From: Rhodobacteraceae bacterium LNNU 3342
Lineage (GTDB): Bacteria; Pseudomonadota; Alphaproteobacteria; Rhodobacterales; Rhodobacteraceae
NCBI GenBank assembly: GCA_008711135.1
Contig: VUAW01000024.1
Span: forward strand, 1 to 43,119
DNA: 43,119 bases
Direction: 5' to 3'
Shown: in pieces, positions 31,603 to 39,437 of the stretch
Numbering within the stretch: position 1 is the stretch's first letter
How the letters are laid out: the number at the start of each line of letters is the position of its first letter
The notes under the pieces: generated by a model
What the model was told of the DNA's origin: nothing
The model's input: only the letters and a program-made list of their open reading frames with translations
Database searches by the model: none
Program-made: the position numbers and the translations under genes

Positions 31603-33174
31603 TCACCACACCCCGAACAAGTATCCGCGTTCCTTGTGCGTGTCGGTCCGGCTTTCGACCTCTGCGTCTGAAAGGGTGATGCGCATCTTGCGGTTCCGCA
31701 TCCACAGAAACAGGCGGTCGTGAAGTTCCCCACGAATGGTCGCGTGTTCTGCGCTTTCGCCCAAATCATGCTGTTCAGCCGGATCGGCATCAAGGTCGAA
31801 CAACTGCGGCCGGAAGCCCTCGTACTCGACATATTTCCAGCGCTCAGTCCGCACCATCCACGCGCGAGAGGTGCTCGGCGCCCCGCCAAGATGCAGCCGG
31901 GCGCCGCGGAAGGAATAATCGCACTCCGAAAACACCGCATCGCGCCAGCCCTGCGCCGTGCCGCGGGTCAGGGGTAAAAGCGACCTGCCTTCCAGAATAT
32001 GGTCAGGCACCGTGCCACCCACCGCATCGACAAAGGTCGGGGCAAGGTCAAGCGCCTCCACCAACGCGTCGCTGGCGGTGCCGCGGGTCGCGTCTGCGGC
32101 CCTCGACGGGTCATAGACGATCACCGGCACGCGCACGCTTTCCTCGTGGAACAGCTCTTTCTCCCCCAGCCAGTGATCGCCCAGATAATCCCCGTGGTCC
32201 GAGGTGATGACGATCAGCGTGTTCTCCATCAGGCCGCGCTGTTCAAGGAACGCCCACAACCGGCCAAGATGATCGTCAAGCTGCTTGATCAGGCCCATAT
32301 AGGCGGGGATGACAGCCTCGCGCACCTCGTCCCGGGCAAAGTTCACGCTTTCCTCATGCCTCATGAAGCCCGCGACGACGGGGTGCGGCTCACGGCGTTC
32401 TTCCTCGGTCCGGTTGGCGGGCAGCATGTGCTCCGGCCCGTACATGTCGTGATAGGGCGCGGGCGCGATATAGGGCCAATGTGGCTTGATATAGGACAGG
32501 TGCAGACACCAGGGGGTGTCGCCGGCCTCGTCAATGAACTCCATCGCGCGGTTGGTCATGTAGGCCGTTTCGGAATGTTCCTCGGCCACCGCCGCAGGCA
32601 GACGTGCGTTGCGCATCAGCCAGCCGCTCTGCACCTCGCCATCCTCGTCGCGCCCGGCATTGGCCTGATCGTGCCACGGGTTTTCCGTGTCATACCCCTG
32701 CGCCCGCAGATAGCGGTTGTAGGCCAGATCGCGCGGCTTCACCTCATCCGGCCAGAGCCCATCGTCACGCTCATAGGGCTCGAACCCGCATTCGGCGGCG
32801 AACACCCCCTCAATCGTGTCGCGGGTGACGCCCAGCCGTTCCATCCCGTTCCGGTCGGTGGTCATGTGCGTCTTGCCGACCAGCGCCGTCCGAACACCCA
32901 GCGGGCGCAGGTGGTCGCCCATCGTCATCTCGCCAATGCGGAGCGGCACGCCATTGTAGCTTGACCCGTGCGAGGCGACGTAGCGGCCGGTATAGGTGGA
33001 CATCCGCGACGGCCCGCAAACCGGCGCCTGCACATAGGCGCGCGTGAACCGCACCCCGCGCGCGGCGAGCCAGTCCATATGCGTCGTCTGCAGATGCGGA
33101 TGGCCATAGCAGGACAGGTAATCGGCGCGAAGCTGGTCGGCCATCACGAAAAGGATGTTCTTGATTTCGGTCAC
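31603..33174 (-). CDS. Sulfatase / phosphonate monoester hydrolase-like enzyme
   Basis: The 523-residue protein belongs to the alkaline-phosphatase superfamily sulfatases. FVMADQLRADYLSCYGHPHL holds the first metal ligands, APVCGPSRMSTYTGRY contains the C-x-P-S-R motif whose Cys becomes formylglycine, and ITSDHGDYLGDHWLGEKELF supplies the second metal site. Segments such as LHLSYIKPHWPYIAPAPYHDMY and the length fit phosphonate monoester hydrolases and related arylsulfatases. No signal peptide is seen, so it acts in the cytoplasm on an imported ester. The GTG at 33174 has AAGGAAG upstream. It is the last gene of the TRAP operon, after a perfect stem-loop. Confidence 0.87.
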   Translation of the reverse strand: MTEIKNILFVMADQLRADYLSCYGHPHLQTTHMDWLAARGVRFTRAYVQAPVCGPSRMSTYTGRYVASHGSSYNGVPLRIGEMTMGDHLRPLGVRTALVGKTHMTTDRNGMERLGVTRDTIEGVFAAECGFEPYERDDGLWPDEVKPRDLAYNRYLRAQGYDTENPWHDQANAGRDEDGEVQSGWLMRNARLPAAVAEEHSETAYMTNRAMEFIDEAGDTPWCLHLSYIKPHWPYIAPAPYHDMYGPEHMLPANRTEEERREPHPVVAGFMRHEESVNFARDEVREAVIPAYMGLIKQLDDHLGRLWAFLEQRGLMENTLIVITSDHGDYLGDHWLGEKELFHEESVRVPVIVYDPSRAADATRGTASDALVEALDLAPTFVDAVGGTVPDHILEGRSLLPLTRGTAQGWRDAVFSECDYSFRGARLHLGGAPSTSRAWMVRTERWKYVEYEGFRPQLFDLDADPAEQHDLGESAEHATIRGELHDRLFLWMRNRKMRITLSDAEVESRTDTHKERGYLFGVW

Positions 33175-33197
33175 GGAGCACTTCCTTGGGAAGGGAA

Positions 33198-33219
33198 CGG
33201 GCAGCCGCGCGGCTGCCCG
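33198..33219 (-). other. Intercistronic stem-loop
   Basis: A perfect 22-base inverted repeat (half-arm CGGGCAGCCGC) sits between the TAXI binding-protein gene and the sulfatase gene. There is no T-run. Such stems after binding-protein genes are known to stabilise upstream mRNA or to partly terminate transcription, giving more binding protein than enzyme; this role here is inference. Confidence 0.65.
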
Positions 33220-33238
33220 CCCGGATCAATCAACTGGA

Positions 33239-34261
33239 TCAGTCTGCGGGGCGAAGCTCGTCAGGGATCGAAAGGCCGACCTCCTCGTAGTACCGCAGGG
33301 CGCCAGGATGCAGGGGCAGGTTCAGGTCCTGCAGCGCGTTGTCGATCGACACCTGGCGCAGCCACGGAGTCGATGCGGCTGCGACCTCGGCCCCCTCCCA
33401 GAACGCCCTGGTGATGTCATAGACGGCCTCGTCCGACAGGTGCGCGCCAGCACCGACCCCCACGATCGAGCCAAGCGTGACCACCGGCTCCTCGTTCACC
33501 TGGTTGTCGCCATAGGCATCGGGGGCGATCTCATCGGTAAGCCCGCCGGGGCGGTTCAGAATCGCCTGCACCGGTTCCTTGGCAAGGTGCTCCTCGGTCA
33601 GGCCCAGGAACCGGATCTGCCGGCTAAGCGCCATCTGCTGGATCACCGGCGAGGGCACGTTGGTCGAGTTCACATAGACGTCGATGCGCCCGTCCTGGAA
33701 AGACTGCGCCGCGGCCTCCCACCCCAATTGAACCTGCTGGAAGTCCTCACCCGGCTTCAGCCCCGTCGCGCCTTCCACGACCTGCTGCATGATCACCGTG
33801 GCGCCCCCGCCCGGCGGGCCAAGGAACACGGTCTTGCCTTCCAGATCCTCAAGGCTCTCGATCCCGGAATCGGCGTAGGTGATGATGTGGTACAGGCCCA
33901 GCGGGAAGGCAAAGACCGCGCGCAGGTTCTGCGACAGGTCGGCTGCCTGCGGGATGTTGGCGAACATCGCCGTGCCCTCGGCCATGTTCTGATGAACGCT
34001 CGCCGACCACATGAAGAAGTCGAGGTTTCCGCTCCCCGCCTCCAGCGCGTGCTGGGTGGCGGCGCCGGTCGCGTTCACCTGGATCTGCACACCGTCAAGC
34101 CGTTCACCCACGATCTGGGCAAAGGTGCTCATCACCAGGTAGGGCGATGATCCGGGGCCAAGCGTGGCAAGCCGGTAGAAATCCTGCGCCTGCGCATGGC
34201 TGGCGGCGGTCAGGCTGGCAGCGACGACGGCTGCCCCTGCAAGACGTGTGAAGACTGTCAT
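33239..34261 (-). CDS. TAXI-family TRAP transporter solute-binding protein
   Basis: The protein of 340 residues has a signal peptide (VVAASLTAASHAQAQ) and the TAXI pattern: YRLATLGPGSSPYLVMSTFA, VNATGAATQHALEAGSGNLD, GKTVFLGPPGGGATVIMQQV, and GRIDVYVNSTNVPSPVIQQM in the middle. It delivers a solute, in this family usually an organic acid such as glutamate or a related anion, to the TRAP permease. Its ATG overlaps the permease stop as ATGA, and GGAGG precedes it. Next downstream gene is the sulfatase, so the ligand may be a sulfate or phosphonate ester; inference from context. Confidence 0.9.
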   Translation of the reverse strand: MTVFTRLAGAAVVAASLTAASHAQAQDFYRLATLGPGSSPYLVMSTFAQIVGERLDGVQIQVNATGAATQHALEAGSGNLDFFMWSASVHQNMAEGTAMFANIPQAADLSQNLRAVFAFPLGLYHIITYADSGIESLEDLEGKTVFLGPPGGGATVIMQQVVEGATGLKPGEDFQQVQLGWEAAAQSFQDGRIDVYVNSTNVPSPVIQQMALSRQIRFLGLTEEHLAKEPVQAILNRPGGLTDEIAPDAYGDNQVNEEPVVTLGSIVGVGAGAHLSDEAVYDITRAFWEGAEVAAASTPWLRQVSIDNALQDLNLPLHPGALRYYEEVGLSIPDELRPAD

Positions 34262-36207
34262 GTTCTTTCCTCCGTAGGAGATGGCGAGATGGCGGCGGGG
34301 CGAAGTGCGGCAGAACTGTCGATACCCTTGCGGCCCAGCAGGTCATTGGCGCAAAGGGCAAGGGCGGCGATGCTGGCCAGCGCCTCCACCCACAGGCTGG
34401 GCAGCAGGACGGCAAGCCCAAGCGCCACCCGCAGAAGGCGCGCCGGCATGCCGATCCGACCTGCCGCATAACCTGCAAAGCCCGTGGAAAACATCCAGAT
34501 CGCCAGCGTCAGCCGCAGGCAGACCCAGATCAGCGCGGGAACCGAGAATTCAGCCACCAGCGACAGCGACGGGTTGTAGACCAGCACGAAGGGCACCAAG
34601 AACCCGATCAGCGCGACGCGACAGGCATCCACCCCGATGGCCACCGGGTTGGCGCGGGCGATCGGCGCCGCGGCAAAGGCGGCAATGGCCACCGGCGGCG
34701 TGATCGAACTCAGCACCCCGAAATAGACGACAAACAGATGGGCGATGATCGTGGGCACGCCCATCATCTCGATCGCCGGGCCCATCACCAGAATGATGAT
34801 TAGGTAGGCGGGCACCGTCGGCATCCCCATGCCCAGCACCAGTGAGCCGAGCATCATCATCACCAGCGACAGGAACAGCGAGTCCCCCGCGACCGACTGG
34901 ATGACCCCCGCAAAGCGCAGGCCCAGACCGGTCATGTTCATCACGCCGATCACGATGCCAATCGCGCCCACGGCCACGACAATCTGCGCGGCGGCGACAC
35001 CGCCATGCCGCAGCGCGACCAGCAGTCGCAGCGGGTTGCGCCGCAGGTCGGCGTTGAGCACAAACCCCAGTACCACCGCCGAAATCACCGCCCAGAACCC
35101 CGCCATCGCCGGCGACCGCCCCGACAGCAGAAAGGTCATCACCAGCCCCAGCGGCACGATGAAACACAGCGACATGATCCAGTCGGTGCGGGTCAGCTTC
35201 TGCCGCTCTGCCGCCGGGATCGGGCGGATGTCGCGGCGCACCGCCTCCAGATGCACCGACACGAACAGCGACGCATAATAGAACAGCGCCGGCAGCAGCG
35301 CCGCCAGACAGATCGTCAGGTACGGAATCCCCGTCACATCCGACATGATGAAGGCCACGGCCCCCATGATCGGCGGCATGAACTGCCCGCCCGACGATGC
35401 CGCCGCCTCGATCCCCCCGGCATAACGGGGGGTGAAGCCGCGCCGCACGATCATCGGGATGGTCATGACGCCGGTGCCCACGACATTGCCCGCCACCGAC
35501 CCCGACATGGTGCCAAAGACACAGCTCGCCGCAATGGCCGCATGGGCCGGGCCGCCCCGCGTCCGCCCCGTCAGCGCAAAGGCAAAGTTCAGCAGAACCG
35601 GCCCCGCGCCGATCCCTTCCAGGATGCTGCCAAAGACGATGAACACCAGGATCAGCGTCACCACCACCGACAGCGGCCCGCCGAACACCCCGTCGAACGA
35701 ATACCACACCACCTGCAACACCTGCTGCAGGCTGTACCCCCCATGCCGGAAGATTGACGGCAGGCTGTTCCCGAACAACCCATACCCCAGCGCCAGCACA
35801 CACACGATCACCAGCGGCAGGCCAAAGCTGCGCCGCGTCAGTTCCAGCAGCACCACCAGCCCCAGGCATCCAATATGAATATCCGTCGGGGTAAAGAAGT
35901 AGAGCCCGCTTTCCAGCGCCTTGCCGATCTGGAAGTAGCGATGTACCGCAATGGCAAGCCCGATGAAAAGCGCCGCATCAAGAAGCCAGCCCAGCGGCGC
36001 GGCAAGCCCCTTGGCCTCGGCCCGCCGGGCGGCGCTGTAAAGGATGACAATGACGCAGGACAGGGTGAAGGCCCCGACCCGCATCAGGGTTTCATCATTG
36101 CTGCCAAAGCCCGCAATCCAGAAGCCGACAAGGCTGAGCAGGATTGCCGCCGGGATCAGCACGGCTGTCAACAGCCGGCCGGCAAAGCGCCAGTGCAGGT
36201 GTGTCAC
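34258..36207 (-). CDS. TRAP transporter fused permease (4TM/12TM, DctQM type)
   Basis: The 649-residue membrane protein has an N-terminal DctQ-like part and a large DctM part, as found in TAXI-type TRAP systems. Recognisable segments include GIGAGPVLLNFAFALTGRTR, VFGTMSGSVAGNVVGTGVMT, AAASSGGQFMPPIMGAVAFI and LGMGMPTVPAYLIIILVMGP. I chose the GTG at 36207, with GAGGGAGG 7 bases upstream; the frame is open to 36456 but that part overlaps the palindromic control region. It uses an ion gradient to import solute. First gene of an operon with the TAXI receptor and sulfatase. Confidence 0.9.
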   Translation of the reverse strand: MTHLHWRFAGRLLTAVLIPAAILLSLVGFWIAGFGSNDETLMRVGAFTLSCVIVILYSAARRAEAKGLAAPLGWLLDAALFIGLAIAVHRYFQIGKALESGLYFFTPTDIHIGCLGLVVLLELTRRSFGLPLVIVCVLALGYGLFGNSLPSIFRHGGYSLQQVLQVVWYSFDGVFGGPLSVVVTLILVFIVFGSILEGIGAGPVLLNFAFALTGRTRGGPAHAAIAASCVFGTMSGSVAGNVVGTGVMTIPMIVRRGFTPRYAGGIEAAASSGGQFMPPIMGAVAFIMSDVTGIPYLTICLAALLPALFYYASLFVSVHLEAVRRDIRPIPAAERQKLTRTDWIMSLCFIVPLGLVMTFLLSGRSPAMAGFWAVISAVVLGFVLNADLRRNPLRLLVALRHGGVAAAQIVVAVGAIGIVIGVMNMTGLGLRFAGVIQSVAGDSLFLSLVMMMLGSLVLGMGMPTVPAYLIIILVMGPAIEMMGVPTIIAHLFVVYFGVLSSITPPVAIAAFAAAPIARANPVAIGVDACRVALIGFLVPFVLVYNPSLSLVAEFSVPALIWVCLRLTLAIWMFSTGFAGYAAGRIGMPARLLRVALGLAVLLPSLWVEALASIAALALCANDLLGRKGIDSSAALRPAAISPSPTEERT

Positions 36208-36292
36208 GTCAAATCCTCCCTCAGGCACTTTCGCACCTGTCCCGTCACGATCATGCACCACGGGCTGCTGCGCCAAAAACGAAATGCTGCTA

Positions 36293-36311
36293 GATTTCAC
36301 CAGGTGAAATC
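36293..36311. promoter_or_regulatory. IclR-operator-like perfect palindrome
   Basis: Arms GATTTCACC and GGTGAAATC around a single A give a perfect 19-base palindrome. It is 86 bases from the TRAP permease start and 21 bases from the iclR start, in the divergent promoter region. The size fits IclR-family sites, so the regulator probably controls both the TRAP-sulfatase operon and itself here. Confidence 0.75.
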
Positions 36312-36331
36312 CGCAGCAAGGGAAAGTGACC

Positions 36332-37117
36332 GTGAAACAAATCCGCGCCCTTGAACGGGGTCTGGCAGTTCTGGACAGCGTAACTCGGGCCGGTCCGTCA
36401 AGCCTGCAGGCCCTGGCAGAGGAGACGGAACTGCCCAAGGCCACGCTCCTGCGCATCCTCCTGACGCTTGAAGCCGCAGGCTACGTCCGCCGCGGACTGG
36501 GCGACAGGCTGTGGCGCGCCAATGTGCGGACCGGCCCTTTGCAAGGAAACCGGCAGGAAATCATCCTGGCCGAGGTCACAGGCCCGGTGCTTGACCGGCT
36601 GTGCCAGGAAATCCTGTGGCCCTCCGACATCGGCGTTTATATCGGCGGCACGATCCGGGTCTTGGAAACGTCGCGCAGGATGTCGCCCTTCGTGGTCAAT
36701 CGCGATGTGCTGACCAGCCGCGTGCACGTCATGCCCTCTGCCATGGGGCGGGCGATCCTCGCCTGGTCGAATGAAGCGGAGCGGGCAAGGATCATCAGCG
36801 ACCTGTCGCGGACGGATGACCCACAGGATGTTCCCGCCCGGGACCCCCTCCGCGTCGCCGCGCTGATCGCGGAAACACGCGCGCAGGACTATGCCACCCG
36901 AAGCCCAAGCTACTACGTGCGCGAGCGTCGCGAAGCCGCCATGCGGGCAATCGCCGTCCCCGTTATTGCGGGCACGCGCGTGATCGGCGCGATCAACCTG
37001 ACCTGGATCCACAGCGCCGAGCCGGAGGCCGCCTTCATCCGCCGCCATCTCAACCGGCTGCAACAGGCCGCGGCAGAGATCGCCGATGCCTTCGTGGCCA
37101 GGGCAGAAGGCTCTTGA
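36332..37117 (+). CDS. IclR-family transcriptional regulator
   Basis: The 261-residue protein has the N-terminal winged helix (IRALERGLAVLDSVTRAGPS, then LAEETELPKATLLRILLTLE) and the C-terminal effector domain with SAMGRAILAWSNEAERARII, YYVRERREAAMRAIAVPVIA and GAINLTWIH. GTG codons at 36326 and 36332 both fit; AAGGGA gives better spacing for the second. It is divergent from the TRAP-TAXI-sulfatase operon and separated from it by a perfect palindrome, so it is the likely regulator of that operon, responding to the imported ester or its product. Confidence 0.88.
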   Translation: MKQIRALERGLAVLDSVTRAGPSSLQALAEETELPKATLLRILLTLEAAGYVRRGLGDRLWRANVRTGPLQGNRQEIILAEVTGPVLDRLCQEILWPSDIGVYIGGTIRVLETSRRMSPFVVNRDVLTSRVHVMPSAMGRAILAWSNEAERARIISDLSRTDDPQDVPARDPLRVAALIAETRAQDYATRSPSYYVRERREAAMRAIAVPVIAGTRVIGAINLTWIHSAEPEAAFIRRHLNRLQQAAAEIADAFVARAEGS

Positions 37118-37247
37118 CCGGGGCCATCCGATGATCCCGAAGACCGTCGCTAGCTGTTCAGGCGTTACAACGCGCCGCCGCCTCGGCCCTCACGCAGCCA
37201 ACTGACAGAACCGCCACACCTCCCACGCCCTCATGGTGTCAACACCG

Positions 37248-37829
37248 TCAGTCTCCAGGGCCAATGTACCTCGCAAGGATCATCTCCGTCAGCGCCGCCA
37301 CCAGCTTGGGCACTTCCTCCCGCGGCACCCGCGCCACATCAAGAAGGGCCACCATGGCCTCGATGCCCGTTGCCACGCACAGCAGGGCGACGAGCTCCTC
37401 CTGCTTCTGCCGCGATAGGCCGTTCGGCAGATCCTGAAGCGCACGTTCCATGTAGGCCACACGACGGGCGCCGCGCCGGGCCGTTTCGTCCTTCGCTGCA
37501 ACGGCATGGGCGAGATACTGGCGAAACGCCGTCTCGTTCTCCAGCGTCAGCTTCGCCAGCCCCTTGGTGATCGCCACCAGCCGCGCGTGCAGGTCCGCCG
37601 TCCCCTCCACCATCGTCTCATAGGGTGGAACCAGCGTCGCGAGCCCCGCCTCAAGCGTCAGGGCCTGCGCGTCCGAATAGTACCGATAGGCGGTGGCCCG
37701 GGATATTCCGTGCTCGGCGGCCGCGGCGGCGATCGTCACCTCTTCCCCCCGCGCCATCAGTTGCCGCGCCCCGTCAAGGATCGCCTCGCGGGTGCGTTGC
37801 TTCTGCTTCGTTCGTTCGGTCTTGGCCAT
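37248..37829 (-). CDS. TetR-family transcriptional regulator
   Basis: The 193-residue protein has an N-terminal TetR DNA-binding domain: KQRTREAILDGARQLMARGE, then VTIAAAAAEHGISRATAYRYYSDAQAL with the recognition helix. The C-terminal helical ligand domain includes FRQYLAHAVAAKDETARRGA and EELVALLCVATGIEAMVALL. It is divergent from a cupin gene 90 bases away and likely represses both. The ATG at 37829 is placed correctly relative to the helix-turn-helix; the ribosome site is AAGG upstream. Confidence 0.9.
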   Translation of the reverse strand: MAKTERTKQKQRTREAILDGARQLMARGEEVTIAAAAAEHGISRATAYRYYSDAQALTLEAGLATLVPPYETMVEGTADLHARLVAITKGLAKLTLENETAFRQYLAHAVAAKDETARRGARRVAYMERALQDLPNGLSRQKQEELVALLCVATGIEAMVALLDVARVPREEVPKLVAALTEMILARYIGPGD

Positions 37830-37852
37830 GCCGATCCTTGCCGTTTCTTCTT

Positions 37853-37888
37853 GAGACTAAAATCTCGTTATGATAGCTTTAATCTCGC
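37853..37888. promoter_or_regulatory. Putative TetR operator between the regulator and cupin genes
   Basis: GAGACTAAAATCTC (37853-37866) is an inverted repeat with five of six base pairs matched, and the half-site AATCTCG occurs again at 37881. The element lies in the 90-base divergent region and is AT-rich against its surroundings. Assignment to the adjacent TetR protein is by position. Confidence 0.5.
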
Positions 37889-37919
37889 AACCGGATTCGT
37901 CCCCGTCAAGGAGAAACCC

Positions 37920-38390
37920 ATGTCGGATCATCGTCATTACAACGTCTTTGGCCTGCTCGTCAGTTTCCGCATCCTGCCCAAAGAGGTTGAAAACAAGTTC
38001 GTGCTCATGGAGGCGCTCGTCCCGCCCGGTCTCGGGGCCCCATTGAATTCCCACGCCGGCGAAACCGAGGCATTTCGGGTGCTCGAAGGGGAGTTCGAGT
38101 TCTTCGTCAACGGCCACAAGGTGCCGGCCCGCGCGTGCGACACGGTGGTGGTCCCCGACGGCGCCCCCCACACCTTCACCTGCACCGGCGCCCACCCCGG
38201 GCGGCTGGAGATCATCAACGCCCCAGGCCGCATGCATGTCGACTTCTTCCGCGGCGTGGGCCAGCCGCTGGCGGATGACACCACCCTCCCCGAGCCGCCC
38301 GCATGCCCGCCGGACATGGCCCACGTGATGCAGGTCGCCCAAGCCACGGGGATGACGCTCCTGCCGCCGCAGGTGGAGGCCGCGAAATGA
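37920..38390 (+). CDS. Cupin-domain protein
   Basis: The 156-residue protein is a single-domain cupin. Motif 1 is SHAGETEAFRVLEGEFEFFV with a His and Glu as metal ligands, and motif 2 is DTVVVPDGAPHTFTC with the second His. Such proteins bind metals or act as small oxygenases, isomerases or sensors; no finer call is possible. AAGGAGA lies 5 bases before the ATG. It overlaps the next gene's start (ATGA), which shows it was the first gene of an operon under the TetR regulator, now cut short by an insertion sequence. Confidence 0.82.
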   Translation: MSDHRHYNVFGLLVSFRILPKEVENKFVLMEALVPPGLGAPLNSHAGETEAFRVLEGEFEFFVNGHKVPARACDTVVVPDGAPHTFTCTGAHPGRLEIINAPGRMHVDFFRGVGQPLADDTTLPEPPACPPDMAHVMQVAQATGMTLLPPQVEAAK

Positions 38391-38464
38391 ACCGCCCCGA
38401 CACCCTCATGCCCCAAGGCGCCCTGCCCCCGCTGGCAAAGATACAGCTACGCGCAGCAACGGTT
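38387..38464 (+). pseudogene. N-terminal stub of a gene cut by the IS3 element
   Basis: The ATG overlaps the cupin stop by four bases, and the frame reads MNRPDTLMPQGALPPLAKIQ up to the first base of the IS3 inverted repeat, after which it runs into the element. Twenty-six native codons remain. The family cannot be told from this stub. The remainder is not found on the far side of the element, where an IS6 transposase is present instead. Confidence 0.6.
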
Positions 38465-38491
38465 TGGACCTGCACCGGTTCTGTTCCGGTC
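38465..38491 (+). repeat. IS3 terminal inverted repeat (orfB end)
   Basis: Begins TGGACCTGCACCGGTT and continues CTGTTCCGGTC. It matches the other end, read inward, at all but five of 27 positions. Confidence 0.9.
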
Positions 38492-38502
38492 GAGTACTCA
38501 TG

Positions 38503-39404
38503 TTAGGCGGCCCGTTGTTCGAAGGCCACGGGTGATTTCCAGCCCAAGGTCGAGTGTTTCCGGCGCGGGTTGTAGAAGCCGTTGATGTATTCGAAGAGGG
38601 CGATCTCGACGTCACGCCGGGTGTGCCAGTCGCGTCTCCAGATCAGTTCGGCCTTCAGCGATTTGAAGAAGCTCTCGACGGCCGAATTATCATAGCAATT
38701 GCCCTTGCCGCTCATTGATACCTTGAACCCGCTTTTGCGCGGAAGTTTCTGGTAGCCATGGGCGCAGTATTGGGCGCCGCGGTCGGTGTGGTGAAGGCAG
38801 CCTGGTGGCGGGCGGCGCAGGGCAACAGCCATGCTCAGCGCGCGGATCGCCAGATCCTGCTTCATCCGGTTGCTGATGGCCCAGCCGATGACGCGCCTTG
38901 AGAACAGGTCGATGATGACGGCCAGATAGACCCAGCCTTCGCGCGTCCAGACATAGGTGATGTCGCCCGCCCACTTCTGGTTCGGCCTGCTCGCCGCGAA
39001 ATCTTGCTGCAACAGGTTCGGCGCGATGTTGAAGGCATGATCGCTGTCGGTGGTGCGTTTGAACTTGCGGCTGCGGATGATCCGGATGCCGTTCTGGCGC
39101 AGTGAGACGGGTTCTGAAAACGATCCGGGGGATCGTTTTCCTGTCGAACGCGACCCACGCGACGCTGACCAACCCGCAGGCCCAATTCGTTCAGCTCCTC
39201 GGTCATGCGCGGCCTGCCGTAGCTGCCCAGGCTCAGCCGATGCTGGTCGCGGATATGGGCCAGGATCACCATGTCGCGTCGCTGGCGGATGGACGGCGGC
39301 CTGCGCCGCCACGCGCGCAATCCGCGATCCGTCACGCCCATCATTCGACACAGATGGCTGCGGGAAAGGCTGCCGCGATAGCTGGCAATGAACTGGAACT
39401 TCAC
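38503..39404 (-). pseudogene. IS3-family OrfB transposase, frameshifted by a 44-bp insertion
   Basis: OrfB starts at GTG 39404, overlapping the orfA stop, and reads VKFQFIASYRGSLSRSHLCR onwards through GLRVGQRRVGRVRQEN. A 44-base insertion then changes the frame. After it, the integrase core resumes with NGIRIIRSRKFKRTTDSDHA, NQKWAGDITYVWTREGWVYL (first Asp), CLHHTDRGAQYC (second Asp) and the DDE Glu in CYDNSAVESFFKSLKAELI, ending KSPVAFEQRAA. Catalytic residues are all present but not in one frame with the N-terminal HTH_21 part. Confidence 0.87.
39090..39133. repeat. 44-bp insertion carrying a near-perfect palindrome
   Basis: The segment interrupts orfB between the codons for QEN and GIR. 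Around its right edge lies a perfect palindrome, arms GAAAACGATCC and GGATCGTTTTC with GGG between them (39116-39140). Short GTTC-containing similarity on both sides of the insertion looks like a duplicated target. It may be a REP- or MITE-like mini-element. Confidence 0.65.
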
Positions 39405-39437
39405 GGCTTTTGTGCCGCGAAGAACTGAGCCGCCTTC

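Noticed and set aside
34550-35869. Minus-strand open frame of 439 codons
   Set aside because: It overlaps the TRAP permease in another frame; the translation is a Gly/Ala/Arg-rich shadow, while the permease frame has proper membrane helices.
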